A stretch of DNA of 27,636 nucleotides from Bacteroidota bacterium (GTDB taxonomy: Bacteria > Bacteroidota > Bacteroidia > CAILMK01), in assembly GCA_013287095.1 (NCBI GenBank), contig JABDEJ010000024.1, positions 1-27,636 of the forward strand. Reading direction: 5' to 3'. The notes beneath the pieces were generated by a model, which had not been told where the DNA came from, did not search any database, and worked only from the letters and a program-made list of their open reading frames with translations. A program made the position numbers and the translations under genes. Shown here one piece after another: positions 1 to 10,112 of this stretch (its first letter is position 1; every line of letters starts with the position of its first letter).

Positions 1-545
1 GCGGTTTTACCTGCTTTTCTACGAACTTTTTCATCAACAAAACGAATACCTTTTCCTTTGTAAGGTTCCGGCTTGCGGAGTGACCTTATTTTGGCTGCAA
101 CCTGGCCAAGCAATTGCTTGTCCATAGCTGTCATGGTTATTATCGGATTCTTTCCTTTTTCAGTTATTGCCGTTGCCGTAATTTCTTTTGGCAATTCAAT
201 CATTACCTCGTGCGAAAATCCAATGGCCAGGTCTAAAAGCTGTCCTTGAACGGTGGCTTTATAACCCACACCTACTAATTCCTGCTTTACTTCAAAACCG
301 TCAGATACGCCCTTAACCATATTGGCCAGTATAGAACGGTACAATCCATGTAAGGATTTATGACGTTTTTGCTCTGTTGGTCTTTCAACAACGATTTCCC
401 CGTTTTCAGCCTTTACGATGATCTCCGGATCAATGGCCTGGGTAAGCGTGCCTTTTGGCCCTTTCACCGTTACCAGGTTATTTGCCCCGACAGACACATT
501 CACGCTGCCTGGTATTGTTATCGGTAATTTTCCTATTCTTGACAT
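1..545 (-). CDS. rplF: 50S ribosomal protein L6 (3' end cut by window edge)
   Basis: Large-subunit protein that binds 23S rRNA near the sarcin-ricin loop and the factor-binding site. Translation from the ATG at 543-545 reads MSRIGKLPITIPGSVNV, the classic L6 start, and runs open to base 1, giving 181 codons. The late motif LRKPEPYKGKGIR and the run VRRKAGKT just before the edge are the family's C-terminal signature, so only a few residues should be missing. It starts 28 nt after rpsH and continues the spc part of the ribosomal operon. Identity is certain; only the stop lies outside the window. Confidence 0.97.
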   Translation of the reverse strand, partial: MSRIGKLPITIPGSVNVSVGANNLVTVKGPKGTLTQAIDPEIIVKAENGEIVVERPTEQKRHKSLHGLYRSILANMVKGVSDGFEVKQELVGVGYKATVQGQLLDLAIGFSHEVMIELPKEITATAITEKGKNPIITMTAMDKQLLGQVAAKIRSLRKPEPYKGKGIRFVDEKVRRKAGKT

Positions 546-573
546 TGTCGTTTACTCTTAGCGGTCGTTTATA

Positions 574-972
574 TTAACTTATGTAACAAATCACCTCTCC
601 GCCTACACCGGCAGTACGGGCTTCTTTTTCGGTCATTACACCTTTTGAAGTTGAAATAATTGCTGTTCCAAGGCCATTGATTACTCTTGGCAAGGTTTTA
701 GTGCCACTATAATTCCTAAGCCCTGGTTTGCTCACGCGTTTCAGGTCTTTTATAGCTGACACGCCCCTGACCTGATCGTATTTCAATGCGATCTTGATCA
801 AGCCCTGTCCATGATCCAGGTCTTCAAATTTATAGCTAAGGATATATCCCTGCTTGTACAATATCTCCGTGATCGCCTTCTTCAACCTGTTTGAAGGGAT
901 CTCTACCACTCTGTGTTTTGCCTTAACGGCATTCCGGATTCTTGTTAGATAGTCTGCTATCGGATCTGTCAT
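574..972 (-). CDS. rpsH: 30S ribosomal protein S8
   Basis: Primary 16S rRNA-binding protein of the small subunit. The 132-residue product has the usual S8 length, starts [15 protein letters not shown] and ends with the conserved [13 protein letters not shown] and [11 protein letters not shown] segments that contact helix 21 of 16S rRNA. It lies 12 nt after rpsN and 28 nt before rplF in the standard spc order. In other bacteria S8 is the translational repressor of the spc mRNA, but I see no obvious S8-site mimic here. Nothing is unusual in the sequence. Confidence 0.98.
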   Translation of the reverse strand: MTDPIADYLTRIRNAVKAKHRVVEIPSNRLKKAITEILYKQGYILSYKFEDLDHGQGLIKIALKYDQVRGVSAIKDLKRVSKPGLRNYSGTKTLPRVINGLGTAIISTSKGVMTEKEARTAGVGGEVICYIS

Positions 973-984
973 TTCTTTTTAATT

Positions 985-1254
985 TTACCAGCTTGCTTTT
1001 TTAATTCCCGGGATTTTCCCTGCGTGCGCCATATCCCTAAACTGAATACGGCATAAACCAAATTGACGAATGTATCCTCTCGGGCGGCCTGTAAGCTCAC
1101 ACCTGTTACGTACTCTTATAGGAGAAGCATTTTTTGGAAGTTTGTCCAATGCGGCATAGTCGCCAGCTTTTTTCAACTCTTTACGCTTTGCCGCGTACTT
1201 CGCTACCTGCTTTTTCCTTTTTTCGTTTCTTACTACTATAGATAACTTTGCCAT
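985..1254 (-). CDS. rpsN: 30S ribosomal protein S14, long zinc-free form
   Basis: Small-subunit head protein, 89 residues. It is the long form without the paired CxxC zinc-ribbon motifs of the 61-residue form: only isolated cysteines are seen, in [13 protein letters not shown] and [10 protein letters not shown]. The C-terminal block [17 protein letters not shown] is diagnostic for S14. The start codon lies one base past the rplE stop, which suggests translational coupling. Whether a zinc-form paralogue exists elsewhere in the genome cannot be judged from this window. Confidence 0.98.
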   Translation of the reverse strand: MAKLSIVVRNEKRKKQVAKYAAKRKELKKAGDYAALDKLPKNASPIRVRNRCELTGRPRGYIRQFGLCRIQFRDMAHAGKIPGIKKASW

Positions 1255-1255
1255 A

Positions 1256-1813
1256 TTATTGGGCTATATTTTTAAAAGGCATTCCTAATTCTTTCAACAA
1301 TTCGTATGCTTCCTTGTCAGTTTTAGCTGAGGTTACAAAAGTGATGTCCATTCCGGAGATACGGGTCACTTTGTCGATGTCAATTTCCGGGAAAATGATC
1401 TGTTCTGTAATGCCGAGGGTATAATTTCCCCTGCCATCAAAACCTTTATCATTCACGCCCCTGAAATCCCTCACACGTGGCAATGCTATAGAAAGCAATC
1501 TTTCCAGGAATTCATACATTACGTCTCCTCTCAGGGTCACTTTTACCCCGATCGGCATGTTTTCCCTCAACTTAAAGTTAGAAATTGCTTTCTTAGCTTT
1601 GGTCTGAACAGCTTTCTGACCTGCAATACGGGTCATTTCATCCTGGGCAACATCTACGATCTTCTTATCGGAAACCGCAGCGCCAAGTCCCTGGTTCAGG
1701 TTGATCTTTAGAAGTTTCGGTACTTCCATTACATTCTTCTTGTCCAGCTTCTCCTTTAAAGAAGGGGCAATGACATTTTTATATTTCGTCTTTAGAACGG
1801 GTGCGTATTCCAT
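1256..1813 (-). CDS. rplE: 50S ribosomal protein L5
   Basis: 5S rRNA-binding protein of the central protuberance. The 185-residue product carries the family motifs [12 protein letters not shown] near residue 35, [16 protein letters not shown] in the middle, [19 protein letters not shown] and [16 protein letters not shown]. The length matches bacterial L5. It is 6 nt after rplX and 1 nt before rpsN, inside the spc block. No abnormality is seen. Confidence 0.98.
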   Translation of the reverse strand: MEYAPVLKTKYKNVIAPSLKEKLDKKNVMEVPKLLKINLNQGLGAAVSDKKIVDVAQDEMTRIAGQKAVQTKAKKAISNFKLRENMPIGVKVTLRGDVMYEFLERLLSIALPRVRDFRGVNDKGFDGRGNYTLGITEQIIFPEIDIDKVTRISGMDITFVTSAKTDKEAYELLKELGMPFKNIAQ

Positions 1814-1819
1814 CTTACT

Positions 1820-2158
1820 TTATATCTTTTCTCCGGTTCTTTTTGAAATCCTGATCAATTTTCCTTTATCGTCGTGCTCCCTGCCGATCCTTGTAGGTAC
1901 GCCAGTTTTAGGCTCTACAACCATCAACTTGGAAATGTAAACCGCAGCGGATTTTTTGATACGGCCCCCATTTGGGAATTCTGCCGTAGCCTTGGTATGC
2001 TTTGTCACCATGGCAATGCCCTCTACGATTGCTTTACGCTCCGAAGGTATTACTTCGAGAACCCTGCCGGTTTTTCCTTTGTCATTACCTGACAAAACCT
2101 TTACCGTATCGTTCTTCTTAACGTGAAGCTTTGGTATTGTATTTGATTTTCTTCTCAT
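1820..2158 (-). CDS. rplX: 50S ribosomal protein L24
   Basis: Assembly-initiating large-subunit protein with an N-terminal KOW motif, visible as VKKNDTVKVLSGNDKGKTG at residues 13-31. The 112-residue length is slightly longer than the 104 of E. coli and common for Bacteroidota. It ends LIRISKRTGEKI. It follows rplN after a 36-nt gap and precedes rplE by 6 nt. Confidence 0.98.
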   Translation of the reverse strand: MRRKSNTIPKLHVKKNDTVKVLSGNDKGKTGRVLEVIPSERKAIVEGIAMVTKHTKATAEFPNGGRIKKSAAVYISKLMVVEPKTGVPTRIGREHDDKGKLIRISKRTGEKI

Positions 2159-2194
2159 TGTCGTTATTCTTGATCGTTTCTTAGCAATGAAATA

Positions 2195-2563
2195 CTAAAG
2201 TACTTCTGGTGCCAGTGAAACTATTTTCATAAACTGTTTTTCCCTCAATTCCCTTGCCACTGGCCCGAAAATACGGGTAGCACGTGGTTCATCTGTGGCG
2301 CTTAGCAGTACACAGGCATTTTCGTCAAAACGGATATAAGTTCCGTCTGCCCTGCGAACTTCTTTTGCAACACGTACAATCACCGCTTTTGATACGGCAC
2401 CTTTTTTTATACCGCCTGAAGGCATGGCACTTTTTACGGTTACTACTATTTTATCCCCCAGTGAGGCATAGCGCTTACCGGTGCCGCCAAGTACCCTGAT
2501 GCAAAGAACTTCTTTTGCACCGCTGTTATCTGCTACTTTGAGCCTCGATTCTGACTGTATCAT
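2195..2563 (-). CDS. rplN: 50S ribosomal protein L14
   Basis: Large-subunit protein that forms part of the inter-subunit bridge with 16S rRNA. The 122-residue product begins [18 protein letters not shown] and contains [19 protein letters not shown] and [18 protein letters not shown], the canonical L14 blocks. It starts 4 nt after rpsQ. The 36-nt gap before rplX shows no clear terminator. Length and sequence are fully typical. Confidence 0.98.
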   Translation of the reverse strand: MIQSESRLKVADNSGAKEVLCIRVLGGTGKRYASLGDKIVVTVKSAMPSGGIKKGAVSKAVIVRVAKEVRRADGTYIRFDENACVLLSATDEPRATRIFGPVARELREKQFMKIVSLAPEVL

Positions 2564-2567
2564 TGTT

Positions 2568-2825
2568 TTACTTCGCTTTTTCTAATATTTGTACAAGGCG
2601 CCATCTTTTGTTTTTGCTCAACGGACGGGTTTCCATTATAGAAACGACATCGCCTACGCCGCACTCATTCTTTTCATCATGAGCCATGAAAGTTGATGTC
2701 TTTTTCACAAACTTTCCATACATAGGGTGTTTCACTTTACGCTCCACACTTACCACAATGGATTTCTCCATTTTGTTCTTCACCACCTTGCCGGTGATGT
2801 TTTTTCTATTTGACCTTTCTTCCAT
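2568..2825 (-). CDS. rpsQ: 30S ribosomal protein S17
   Basis: OB-fold 16S rRNA-binding protein. The frame is open from 2852, but that start would overlap the rpmC 3' end by 23 nt and add nine non-homologous residues. I choose the ATG at 2825 ([15 protein letters not shown]), 4 nt after the rpmC stop, giving 85 residues, the usual S17 length. Motifs are [39 protein letters not shown] and the final LVQILEKAK. The spacing fits translational coupling with rpmC. Confidence 0.95.
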   Translation of the reverse strand: MEERSNRKNITGKVVKNKMEKSIVVSVERKVKHPMYGKFVKKTSTFMAHDEKNECGVGDVVSIMETRPLSKNKRWRLVQILEKAK

Positions 2826-2829
2826 AGCC

Positions 2830-3048
2830 TTAGTTGTTTGCTGTTTCAGCAACTTGTTTTTTGATCAATCGTTCTTTTTGTTCGGTCAGCAATCTTGCTA
2901 TTTTCCTCCTGGTTTCTTTCACCTTCATCGGGTTTTCATGATTGGACACCGAGTGAGACAAACGTAATTTGGTATAGCCCAGTTGTTCGTCTGCAAGCAT
3001 TTCTTTCAATTGCTTGTCCGTAAGTTCCCTTATATCTTTCTGTTTCAT
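2830..3048 (-). CDS. rpmC: 50S ribosomal protein L29
   Basis: Small helical large-subunit protein near the exit tunnel, where trigger factor and SRP dock in other bacteria. The 72-residue product begins [18 protein letters not shown] and contains the second-helix signature [19 protein letters not shown]. Bacterial L29 is usually 60-70 residues; the extra [11 protein letters not shown] tail is short. It is 14 nt after rplP and 4 nt before the preferred rpsQ start. Confidence 0.98.
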   Translation of the reverse strand: MKQKDIRELTDKQLKEMLADEQLGYTKLRLSHSVSNHENPMKVKETRRKIARLLTEQKERLIKKQVAETANN

Positions 3049-3062
3049 TTCTATACTTTAAT

Positions 3063-3485
3063 TTATTCGGCAACGTAATCGTGCCTGGTAACAAACTTCA
3101 TGAGGCAAGGAAGTTTTTGAGCTCCAAGTCTCAGGGCTTCTTTTGCAATTGTTTCGCTTACGCCTTCAATTTCAAAAGCAATCCTGCCCGGCTCACAAAC
3201 GGCCACCCAATATTCCGGGTTACCCTTACCTTTACCCATACGTACTTCAGCCGGTTTCTTGGTAATAGGCTTGTCCGGGAATACCCTGATCCATAATTGG
3301 CCTTCACGTTTCATATGCCTGGTTATAGCTACACGTGCAGCTTCTATTTGCCTTGACGTGAGAAAAATAGGTTCAAGAACTTTGAGACCGAAAGACCCAA
3401 AAGCGATACTGGAGCCGCGGTAGGCGTAGCCTTTGATGCGGCCTTTCTGCATCTTTCTGAATTTTGTCTTTTTAGGTTGTAACAT
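3063..3485 (-). CDS. rplP: 50S ribosomal protein L16
   Basis: Large-subunit protein beside the A-site tRNA elbow. The 140-residue product starts [19 protein letters not shown] and contains [40 protein letters not shown] and [11 protein letters not shown], all diagnostic. Length is normal. It follows rpsC after a 50-nt gap and precedes rpmC by 14 nt. Confidence 0.98.
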   Translation of the reverse strand: MLQPKKTKFRKMQKGRIKGYAYRGSSIAFGSFGLKVLEPIFLTSRQIEAARVAITRHMKREGQLWIRVFPDKPITKKPAEVRMGKGKGNPEYWVAVCEPGRIAFEIEGVSETIAKEALRLGAQKLPCLMKFVTRHDYVAE

Positions 3486-3535
3486 TGCTATACTTGCTTA
3501 ATATCTTAATATTCTATTCTTTATCTTTACTGGAA

Positions 3536-4465
3536 TTATCTTCTTCCACCGCCGCCGCCACCACCCGGACCGCTACGTCTTGGGGCACCGCCCTGTCCAC
3601 CGCCACCTCTAGGACCACCCTGGCCACCGCCTCTAGGACCGCTGCCGCCACCTCTTGGGCCGCCTTGTCCGCCACGGTCACCGCCTCTGTCTGATCCGCC
3701 GCGTTCGCCGCCTCTTTCAGGACGATCGCCTCTTTCTCTTCTGTCGCCACGATCATTACCGCCGCCCATACGTCTTGGCTGCCTGTCACCACCCATTTCT
3801 TTGTCCTTGCCCATTCCGAAATTCAAAGAAAGGTCACGTTTTCCAAATACTTCGCCTTTACATATCCATACCTTTACGCCAATTTTGCCATAAACGGTTT
3901 GAGCTTCAGCCAAAGCATAATCAATATCAGCCCTGAAGGTATGAAGGGGAGTTCTTCCTTCTTTATATCCTTCCGTCCGGGCCATTTCAGCGCCGCCGAG
4001 ACGACCTGAACATTTGATCTTGATTCCTTCTGCACCCATTCTCATCGTAGAAGCAATAGCCATTTTCAATGCACGTCTGAATGAAATACGTGCCTGCAAC
4101 TGGCTTGCGATGTTTTCAGCGACGAGTTTGGCGTCCAATTCCGGACGTTTGATCTCGAATATATTGATCTGAATATCTTTTTTGGTAATATTCTTTAATT
4201 CTTCTCTCAGTTTATCAACCTCGGTACCACCTTTACCGATCACGATACCAGGACGTGATGTGTGTATGGTAACGGTTACTCTTTTGAGTGTTCTTTCAAT
4301 GACGATCTTAGAGATGCCGCCCTTTTGGATACGTGCACCTATGTATTCGCGTATTTTGTGGTCTTCGATGAGTTTTTCAGCATAGTCTTTTTCACCATAC
4401 CACATTGATTCCCATCCACGGATATAACCTAATCGAAGCCCTATCGGATTTGCTTTTTGTCCCAT
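3536..4465 (-). CDS. rpsC: 30S ribosomal protein S3 with Gly/Arg-rich C-terminal extension
   Basis: Small-subunit protein at the mRNA entry site, part of the ribosomal helicase. Residues 1 to about 215 are ordinary S3: [20 protein letters not shown], the KH-domain loop GIVIGKGG and the C-terminal domain around RIGAEGIK-like and [15 protein letters not shown] motifs. From residue 224 (top-strand 3796) an 86-residue tail follows, built almost only of G, R, D, Q, P and S with repeated RGG, RGGG and ERGD units. Most bacterial S3 proteins end near 210-235 residues, so 309 is long. The tail is encoded in a continuous open frame with high GC, unlike its neighbours. It starts 2 nt after the rplV stop. 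RGG tails bind RNA in other proteins; that role here is inference. Confidence 0.97.
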   Translation of the reverse strand: MGQKANPIGLRLGYIRGWESMWYGEKDYAEKLIEDHKIREYIGARIQKGGISKIVIERTLKRVTVTIHTSRPGIVIGKGGTEVDKLREELKNITKKDIQINIFEIKRPELDAKLVAENIASQLQARISFRRALKMAIASTMRMGAEGIKIKCSGRLGGAEMARTEGYKEGRTPLHTFRADIDYALAEAQTVYGKIGVKVWICKGEVFGKRDLSLNFGMGKDKEMGGDRQPRRMGGGNDRGDRRERGDRPERGGERGGSDRGGDRGGQGGPRGGGSGPRGGGQGGPRGGGGQGGAPRRSGPGGGGGGGRR

Positions 4466-4467
4466 TT

Positions 4468-4899
4468 TTATTCCTGGTTTACAGTTTCTTCGACGGTTTC
4501 AACATTTTCTTCCATATCTTCATCAGTACTTTGAACGAATTTTTCGTGTTCTTCCCTATTATCACTTACTATAATAGTAACGTGGTTTGATCTTTTACGG
4601 ATCCTGTGTGCACGACCCTGCGGAGCAGGCAATACACGTTTCAGCATTCTTCCGCTGTCAATGGTGATGGTTTCTACAACCAATTCACTTTCGTCGCCCT
4701 GACCATCTTCGTTTTTTACTTTCCAGTTGGCAATAGCCGAACGTAAAAGCTTTTCCAATTCGTGGGCATACATTCTCTTTTCGTTCATTTTCAGAACAAA
4801 AACTGCCTTATCTGCTTTCATGCCCCTTACGAGATCTGCCAGCAAGCGCATTTTGCGCGGGGAAAAAGATGAATTATATAATTTAGCCTGTGCCTGCAT
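4468..4899 (-). CDS. rplV: 50S ribosomal protein L22 with acidic tail
   Basis: Large-subunit protein whose beta-hairpin lines the nascent-chain tunnel. Core motifs are [20 protein letters not shown] at residues 13-32, the NWKVKNEDG helix, and the hairpin region [20 protein letters not shown] followed by SNHVTIIV. After this core an acidic tail of about 30 residues (for example [15 protein letters not shown]) extends the protein to 143 residues, where about 110 is usual. Spacing is 4 nt after rpsS and 2 nt before rpsC. The tail is low-complexity and lies next to the basic RGG tail gene, a possible but unproven charge pairing. Confidence 0.97.
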   Translation of the reverse strand: MQAQAKLYNSSFSPRKMRLLADLVRGMKADKAVFVLKMNEKRMYAHELEKLLRSAIANWKVKNEDGQGDESELVVETITIDSGRMLKRVLPAPQGRAHRIRKRSNHVTIIVSDNREEHEKFVQSTDEDMEENVETVEETVNQE

Positions 4900-4903
4900 A
4901 TCT

Positions 4904-5182
4904 TTATTTTTTTGCTACCGCTTTTTTAGCCGCATGTCCCCTGAATGTCCTGGTCGGAGCGAATTCGCCCATTTTGTGACCTACCATGTTCTCAGTTACA
5001 TATACAGGAATGAACTTATTCCCGTTGTGTACTGCGAAGGTCATTCCCACAAAGTCAGGTGTAATCATACTTCTCCTGCTCCAGGTTTTGATCACGTTTT
5101 TCTTGCCAGAGTCTGACATAGCCTGAACCTTTTTTTCAAGCTTGTAATTTACGTAAGGTCCTTTTTTAATTGAACGGCTCAT
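4904..5182 (-). CDS. rpsS: 30S ribosomal protein S19
   Basis: Small-subunit head protein forming a complex with S13. The 92-residue product starts [19 protein letters not shown] and contains [20 protein letters not shown] and [19 protein letters not shown], all canonical. Length is typical. It follows rplB after a 67-nt gap, the largest in the S10 part of the block, in which I see no convincing promoter or terminator. Confidence 0.98.
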   Translation of the reverse strand: MSRSIKKGPYVNYKLEKKVQAMSDSGKKNVIKTWSRRSMITPDFVGMTFAVHNGNKFIPVYVTENMVGHKMGEFAPTRTFRGHAAKKAVAKK

Positions 5183-5249
5183 AGTTTGTATTTGCTGTTG
5201 GCTAAGACATTTTTCAACTGCCTGTAACCCTTATACTTATTATACTATA

Positions 5250-6080
5250 TTAACTTCTTTTCTTTCTTCTTTCGATGATGTACTTACTGCTAAGTTTCTT
5301 AGGTGCCCTGGTTTTCTTACCCTTAGAGTACAAACCTTTTCTGCTACGTGGCTGACCACCTGAAGCCTTACCTTCACCACCACCCATCGGGTGGTCTACA
5401 GGGTTCATTGCCACACCTCTCACCCTTGACCTGCGTCCAGCCCACCTGTTACGGCCTGCTTTTCCCATTTTCTGCAAGGAGTGATCGCTGTTTGAAACCT
5501 TACCAACTGTAGCGTAACAGGTAATCAGGATCATACGTGTTTCACCACTTGGCATTTTCATGATGGCATACTTGCCGTCTCTGGCCAATAACTGTGCATA
5601 CGCACCGGCGCTTCTTGCCAATACTCCTCCTTTGCCAGGAGCCAGTTCAATGTTATGAACAATTGTACCCAATGGGATATATTGCAACAACAATGTGTTT
5701 CCAATTTCAGGAGCTACCTGCTCACCTGATATAACTTGCTGGTCAACTTTAATACCTTCAGGAGCCAGGATGTATCTTTTTTCTCCGTCAGCATAGCTCA
5801 AAAGAGCGATGAACGCTGAACGGTTTGGATCGTACTCAATAGATTCAACTTTAGCAGGGATATTGGCTTTGTTTCTTGCGAAATCAATAAGCCTGTATTT
5901 TTGCTTATGGCCACCACCGATATTACGGATGGTCATTTTACCCGTCTTATTACGACCGCCTGTATTCTTCTTTGGACGAAGCAGACTCTTTTCAGGGGTA
6001 GATCTTGTGATCTCCTCAAAAGTATTTACGATCGCGAATCTCGTGCCGGGCGTTACCGGTTTTAGTCTTTTAATTGCCAT
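5250..6080 (-). CDS. rplB: 50S ribosomal protein L2
   Basis: Large-subunit protein needed for subunit joining and peptidyl-transferase integrity. The 276-residue product starts [19 protein letters not shown], has the RNA-binding core [20 protein letters not shown] and the C-terminal motif [19 protein letters not shown] that contains the conserved functional histidine. Length is typical. It lies 5 nt after rplW. Confidence 0.98.
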   Translation of the reverse strand: MAIKRLKPVTPGTRFAIVNTFEEITRSTPEKSLLRPKKNTGGRNKTGKMTIRNIGGGHKQKYRLIDFARNKANIPAKVESIEYDPNRSAFIALLSYADGEKRYILAPEGIKVDQQVISGEQVAPEIGNTLLLQYIPLGTIVHNIELAPGKGGVLARSAGAYAQLLARDGKYAIMKMPSGETRMILITCYATVGKVSNSDHSLQKMGKAGRNRWAGRRSRVRGVAMNPVDHPMGGGEGKASGGQPRSRKGLYSKGKKTRAPKKLSSKYIIERRKKRS

Positions 6081-6085
6081 CTTTC

Positions 6086-6376
6086 TTAGATATTGCTATA
6101 GAAATCTATAGTGCTTCCTTTTTTCAACGTCACAATTGCCTTTTTATAACCCGATCTCCTTCCCTGGATGGCACTTTTCTTTGTCATCCTGGTTTTGGTT
6201 TTGCCCACGTATACCATGGTGCGTATTTCATCCACTTCTACTTCGAAAACCTTTTCAATCTCAGCCTTGATTTGTTTTTTGTTGGCGTGTTTGTCAACAA
6301 TAAATCCAAATTGGTTGTACTTGGTCCCTAGTTCCGTATATTTTTCGGTTACAACCGGTTTCTTTAAAATATCCAT
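6086..6376 (-). CDS. rplW: 50S ribosomal protein L23
   Basis: Tunnel-exit protein and docking site for trigger factor and SRP in characterised bacteria. The 96-residue product begins [17 protein letters not shown] and includes [20 protein letters not shown] and VRTM-type [14 protein letters not shown] strands of the L23 fold. Length is typical. It is 4 nt after rplD and 5 nt before rplB. Confidence 0.98.
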   Translation of the reverse strand: MDILKKPVVTEKYTELGTKYNQFGFIVDKHANKKQIKAEIEKVFEVEVDEIRTMVYVGKTKTRMTKKSAIQGRRSGYKKAIVTLKKGSTIDFYSNI

Positions 6377-6380
6377 TGTA

Positions 6381-7007
6381 TTATTTCAATGTATCGTTTA
6401 TACTCTGTACTGCATCTTCAGTCAATACCAATGTACTGTTGTACATAATATTGTATGAATTCAAATCACTGCTTATTACTACGCTTGCACCTTCAATATT
6501 GCGTGCAGAACGAATGATGTTCTCCTGCCTGTTTTGCAAAACCATCAGACTTTTTTCAGTACCGATGTTTAAAGCACCCAGGATAGAAATATAATCCTTT
6601 GTTTTTGGAGCATCCAGGTCGAAATTCTCAACCACAATGACTTTGTTTTCTTTTGCTTTGTAAGACAATGCTGACTTACGTGCGATCACTTTCTCTTTCT
6701 GGTTCAGTTTGATATCGTAGTTACGGGGCCTTGGACCGAAAATACGTCCACCACCGCGTAGCAAAGGTGATTTGATATCACCGATACGTGCACCGCCACC
6801 GCCTTTTTGCTTGCGCAATTTCCTAGTAGAACCTTTCAGTTCATTCCTTTCTTTTGCTTTGTGCGTACCCTGGCGTTGGTTTATCTGGTAGCGCTTTACG
6901 TCAAGATAAAGTACGTGGTCATTTGGTTCAATGCCAAAAATCTCATCGGCAAGTTGTACCGAACGTCCCGTCTTTTCTCCTTTGATATTTAAAACTTCAA
7001 GTTTCAT
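6381..7007 (-). CDS. rplD: 50S ribosomal protein L4
   Basis: Large-subunit protein whose extended loop reaches the nascent-chain tunnel; in enterobacteria it also represses the S10 operon. The 208-residue product has the tunnel-loop signature HKAKERNELKGSTRKLRKQK and GGARIGDIKSPLLRGGGRIFGPRPRNY, followed by the C-terminal globular part. Length is normal. It is 23 nt after rplC and 4 nt before rplW. Confidence 0.98.
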   Translation of the reverse strand: MKLEVLNIKGEKTGRSVQLADEIFGIEPNDHVLYLDVKRYQINQRQGTHKAKERNELKGSTRKLRKQKGGGGARIGDIKSPLLRGGGRIFGPRPRNYDIKLNQKEKVIARKSALSYKAKENKVIVVENFDLDAPKTKDYISILGALNIGTEKSLMVLQNRQENIIRSARNIEGASVVISSDLNSYNIMYNSTLVLTEDAVQSINDTLK

Positions 7008-7030
7008 TTCTGTAAGTATTCCTATGATTA

Positions 7031-7648
7031 TTACTTCTCGATTATTACAAAGGCGCCTTTACGTCCTGGTACAGCTCCTTTAATAAGGATTAGGTTTTTT
7101 TCAGCCATTACCTTCACTATAGTGAGGTTCTGTACTTTTACGGTTTCATTTCCCATGTGGCCTGCCATGCGCATTCCTTTGAATACACGGCTCGGGAAAG
7201 ATGATGCACCCAAAGAGCCCGGTGCACGCAACCTGTTGTGCTGACCGTGTGTTTGTCCACCTACGCCTGCGAAATTGTGACGTTTTACAACGCCCTGAAA
7301 TCCTTTACCGGTACTTGTTCCGTGAACATCTACGAACTCACCGTCCTGAAAAATATCAACTGAAATGGTATCTCCAAGGTTATATTCCTTTTCAAATTCC
7401 TTAAACTCAGCGCTTTTCAATTTTGGAGTGGTTCCGGCTTTCTCATAATGGCCTTTCAATGCCTTAGAAGTTGATTTTGGCCTTTTTTCTCCGAAGCTTA
7501 ACTGTATGGCTTTGTAACCATCATTCGCTTCAGTGCGCACTTGCGTTACCACACATGGGCCTGCCTCTATCACCGTCACCGGGATATTCTTCCCTTCAGC
7601 ATTAAATATGCTGGTCATTCCTATTTTCTTTCCAATTATACCTGACAT
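7031..7648 (-). CDS. rplC: 50S ribosomal protein L3
   Basis: Large-subunit assembly protein whose loop approaches the peptidyl-transferase centre. The 205-residue product begins [20 protein letters not shown] and carries [19 protein letters not shown], the [19 protein letters not shown] loop (containing the glutamine that PrmB methylates in E. coli) and [16 protein letters not shown]. It follows rpsJ by 4 nt. Confidence 0.98.
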   Translation of the reverse strand: MSGIIGKKIGMTSIFNAEGKNIPVTVIEAGPCVVTQVRTEANDGYKAIQLSFGEKRPKSTSKALKGHYEKAGTTPKLKSAEFKEFEKEYNLGDTISVDIFQDGEFVDVHGTSTGKGFQGVVKRHNFAGVGGQTHGQHNRLRAPGSLGASSFPSRVFKGMRMAGHMGNETVKVQNLTIVKVMAEKNLILIKGAVPGRKGAFVIIEK

Positions 7649-7652
7649 GACC

Positions 7653-7958
7653 TTATACTTTTATTTCAACGTCTACACCGCTTGGTAATTCTAATTTCAT
7701 CAATGCATCTACAGTTTTCGTGCTGGTACTGTATATGTCTATCAGCCTTTTATGGGCGCAAAGCTCGAATTGCTCCCTTGCTTCTTTGTTCACATGCGGA
7801 GAACGCAGCACTGTGAATATTTTCTTTTCAGTCGGTAAAGGTATCGGTCCGCTTACGACTGCACCGGTGGTCTTTACCGTCTTCACGATTTTCTCAGCTG
7901 ATTTGTCGATCAGGTGATGGTCGTAAGACTTCAGTTTTATTCTTATTTTTTGACTCAT
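7653..7958 (-). CDS. rpsJ: 30S ribosomal protein S10 (NusE)
   Basis: Small-subunit protein that also acts as NusE in transcription antitermination. The 101-residue product [20 protein letters not shown] contains [22 protein letters not shown], the classic loop, and ends [11 protein letters not shown]. It starts 8 nt after fusA and is 4 nt before rplC. There is no tuf gene between fusA and rpsJ, as is usual for Bacteroidota and unlike the E. coli str operon. Confidence 0.98.
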   Translation of the reverse strand: MSQKIRIKLKSYDHHLIDKSAEKIVKTVKTTGAVVSGPIPLPTEKKIFTVLRSPHVNKEAREQFELCAHKRLIDIYSTSTKTVDALMKLELPSGVDVEIKV

Positions 7959-7966
7959 AGCTGCAA

Positions 7967-10108
7967 TTATACTTTTTCTGTTCTCCCTTTAGCCTTCGCA
8001 AGAATTCCTTCTGAAATACTGCTTGGTACGTTATCATAATGTGAGAATGTGACTGTTGATACACCACGACCAGAAGTAATGGTCCTAAGAGTGGTCACAT
8101 ATCCAAACAATTCTGAAAGAGGTACTTTAGCCTTAATAACCTGGCCATCGCCCCTGCTGTCAATACCTTCAAGCTGGCCCCTTCTACGGTTCAGGTCACC
8201 CATAACATCACCCATGTAATCCTCAGGGGTAACCACTTCAACGCTCATGATAGGTTCCAATAAGATTGGTTTCGCTTTTCTGCATGCTTCGCGATAGGCC
8301 ATTCTTGCACAAAGCTCAAATGAAAGCGAATCGGAGTCAACTGCGTGGAAAGAACCATCAATCAAACGTACTTTCAGAGAATCCAGTGGATATCCTGCCA
8401 ATACGCCATTGCTCATGGCAGTTTCAAAACCTTTCGAAACTGAAGGAATAAACTCTCTTGGAATTGATCCGCCCACAATTTCATTTACAAACTGAAGACC
8501 ATTCTTAAGCTCAATAGGTTTGCCTGCTTTATCAGTAAGATTTGCGTCAACCGGAGAGATTTCTACGGAAATATCTGCAAATTTACCACGGCCACCTGTT
8601 TGTTTCTTATATACTTCACGATGAGTAACTGTACCTGTGATCGCTTCTTTATAAGCTACCTGTGGAGCACCCTGGTTACATTCTACCTTAAACTCTCTCC
8701 TCAAACGGTCAACGATGATTTCAAGGTGAAGCTCGCCCATACCGCTGATAACGGTCTGACCTGTTTCTTCATCTGTACGAACACGGAAAGTAGGGTCTTC
8801 TTCAGCCAGTTTCGCAAGGGAAGTACCTAATTTATCAACATCTGCCTGGGTTTTAGGCTCAATGGCCAAACCAATTACAGGCTCAGGGAATGTTATATTT
8901 TCTAAAAGGATAGGGTGCTTTTCATCGCAAAGACTGTCTCCCGTTCTAATATCTTTAAATCCTACAGCTGCGCCAATATCACCCGTTAAAATCTTGTCAA
9001 TCGGGTTTTGTTTGTTGGCATGCATCTGGAAGATACGGCTGATACGTTCTTTTTTCATCGAACGGGTATTCAACACGTAAGAACCTGCATCAAGTGTACC
9101 GCTATATACCCTGAAAAATGCCAGACGACCTACGAATGGGTCAGTCATGATCTTAAATGCCAGGGCTGAGAATGGTTCGTCAACATCAGGTTTCCTGAAT
9201 TCAACCTCTTCTGTTTCAGGATTGACTCCTTCTACTGGTTTCAGGTCAATTGGAGCTGGCAGGTATTCGCAAACCGCATCAAGCATGGTTTGCACACCTT
9301 TATTTTTAAAGGCCGATCCGCAAAGGATAGGCGTAATGGTCATATTAATAGTAGCCTGACGAATAGCTGCTTTCAATTCTGCTTCCGTGATAGAATCAGG
9401 ATTGTCAAAGAATTTTTCAAGCAGGTGATCATCATATTCGGCAACAGCTTCTACAAGTTGAGCCCTGTAGTCATCCACAATATCAATAAGATCTTCAGGA
9501 ATAGGGATTTCGGTATATTTCATACCATAACTCGCCTCATCCCAAATGATCGCTTTCTTCGTAACTAAGTCCACAACGCCCCTAAAACTGGTTTCAGCAC
9601 CGATTGGAACTTGTAATGGAATAGGTTTTGCACCCAAACGTTTTTTAATCTGCGCTACTACATTAAAGAAGTCAGCGCCCGAACGGTCCATTTTATTTAC
9701 AAATCCGATACGTGCCACGCCATACTTGTTAGCCTGGCGCCATACCGTTTCAGATTGTGGCTCTACCCCACTCACAGCACAAAAAAGCGCTACTGCACCG
9801 TCAAGGACGCGCAATGAACGCTCAACTTCTACTGTAAAGTCAACGTGACCGGGAGTATCTATAATGTTAATGGTAAATTCTTCGCCATTGTGTTTCCAGA
9901 AAGCATGGGTAGAAGCGGAGGTGATGGTTATCCCTCGTTCCTGCTCCTGAACCATCCAGTCCATCGTTGCTGTACCTTCATGTACCTCACCAATTTTGTA
10001 ATTGATACCGGTATAATATAAGATACGCTCGGTCGTAGTGGTCTTTCCGGCATCAATATGAGCCATGATACCGATATTTCTTGTCCTAAGTAGTCTCTTG
10101 TCTATCAT
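7967..10108 (-). CDS. fusA: Elongation factor G
   Basis: Translocation and ribosome-recycling GTPase. Visible motifs in the 713-residue product are G1 AHIDAGKT (residues 16-23), G2 RGITI (58-62), G3 DTPGH (84-88) and G4 NKMD (138-141), followed by domains II-V. Domain IV carries [15 protein letters not shown] and the domain V region carries [20 protein letters not shown] with [11 protein letters not shown]. The length is typical of EF-G. It starts 4 nt after rpsG and ends 8 nt before rpsJ. The position in the str block argues for the housekeeping copy and not an EF-G2 paralogue. Confidence 0.98.
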   Translation of the reverse strand: MIDKRLLRTRNIGIMAHIDAGKTTTTERILYYTGINYKIGEVHEGTATMDWMVQEQERGITITSASTHAFWKHNGEEFTINIIDTPGHVDFTVEVERSLRVLDGAVALFCAVSGVEPQSETVWRQANKYGVARIGFVNKMDRSGADFFNVVAQIKKRLGAKPIPLQVPIGAETSFRGVVDLVTKKAIIWDEASYGMKYTEIPIPEDLIDIVDDYRAQLVEAVAEYDDHLLEKFFDNPDSITEAELKAAIRQATINMTITPILCGSAFKNKGVQTMLDAVCEYLPAPIDLKPVEGVNPETEEVEFRKPDVDEPFSALAFKIMTDPFVGRLAFFRVYSGTLDAGSYVLNTRSMKKERISRIFQMHANKQNPIDKILTGDIGAAVGFKDIRTGDSLCDEKHPILLENITFPEPVIGLAIEPKTQADVDKLGTSLAKLAEEDPTFRVRTDEETGQTVISGMGELHLEIIVDRLRREFKVECNQGAPQVAYKEAITGTVTHREVYKKQTGGRGKFADISVEISPVDANLTDKAGKPIELKNGLQFVNEIVGGSIPREFIPSVSKGFETAMSNGVLAGYPLDSLKVRLIDGSFHAVDSDSLSFELCARMAYREACRKAKPILLEPIMSVEVVTPEDYMGDVMGDLNRRRGQLEGIDSRGDGQVIKAKVPLSELFGYVTTLRTITSGRGVSTVTFSHYDNVPSSISEGILAKAKGRTEKV

Positions 10109-10112
10109 CTTA

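Noticed and set aside
2826..2852. Longer rpsQ start (MLKQQTTKA).
   Set aside because: It overlaps rpmC and adds residues not seen in S17; the ATG at 2825 gives normal length and spacing.
3485..3792. Frames on both strands across the S3 tail (3485-3694 plus, 3514-3792 minus).
   Set aside because: They are alternate frames of the GC-rich Gly/Arg codons and have low-complexity translations only.
5183..5249. 67-nt gap between rplB and rpsS as an internal promoter.
   Set aside because: No TTTG/TAnnTTTG pair with suitable spacing was found on the minus strand.
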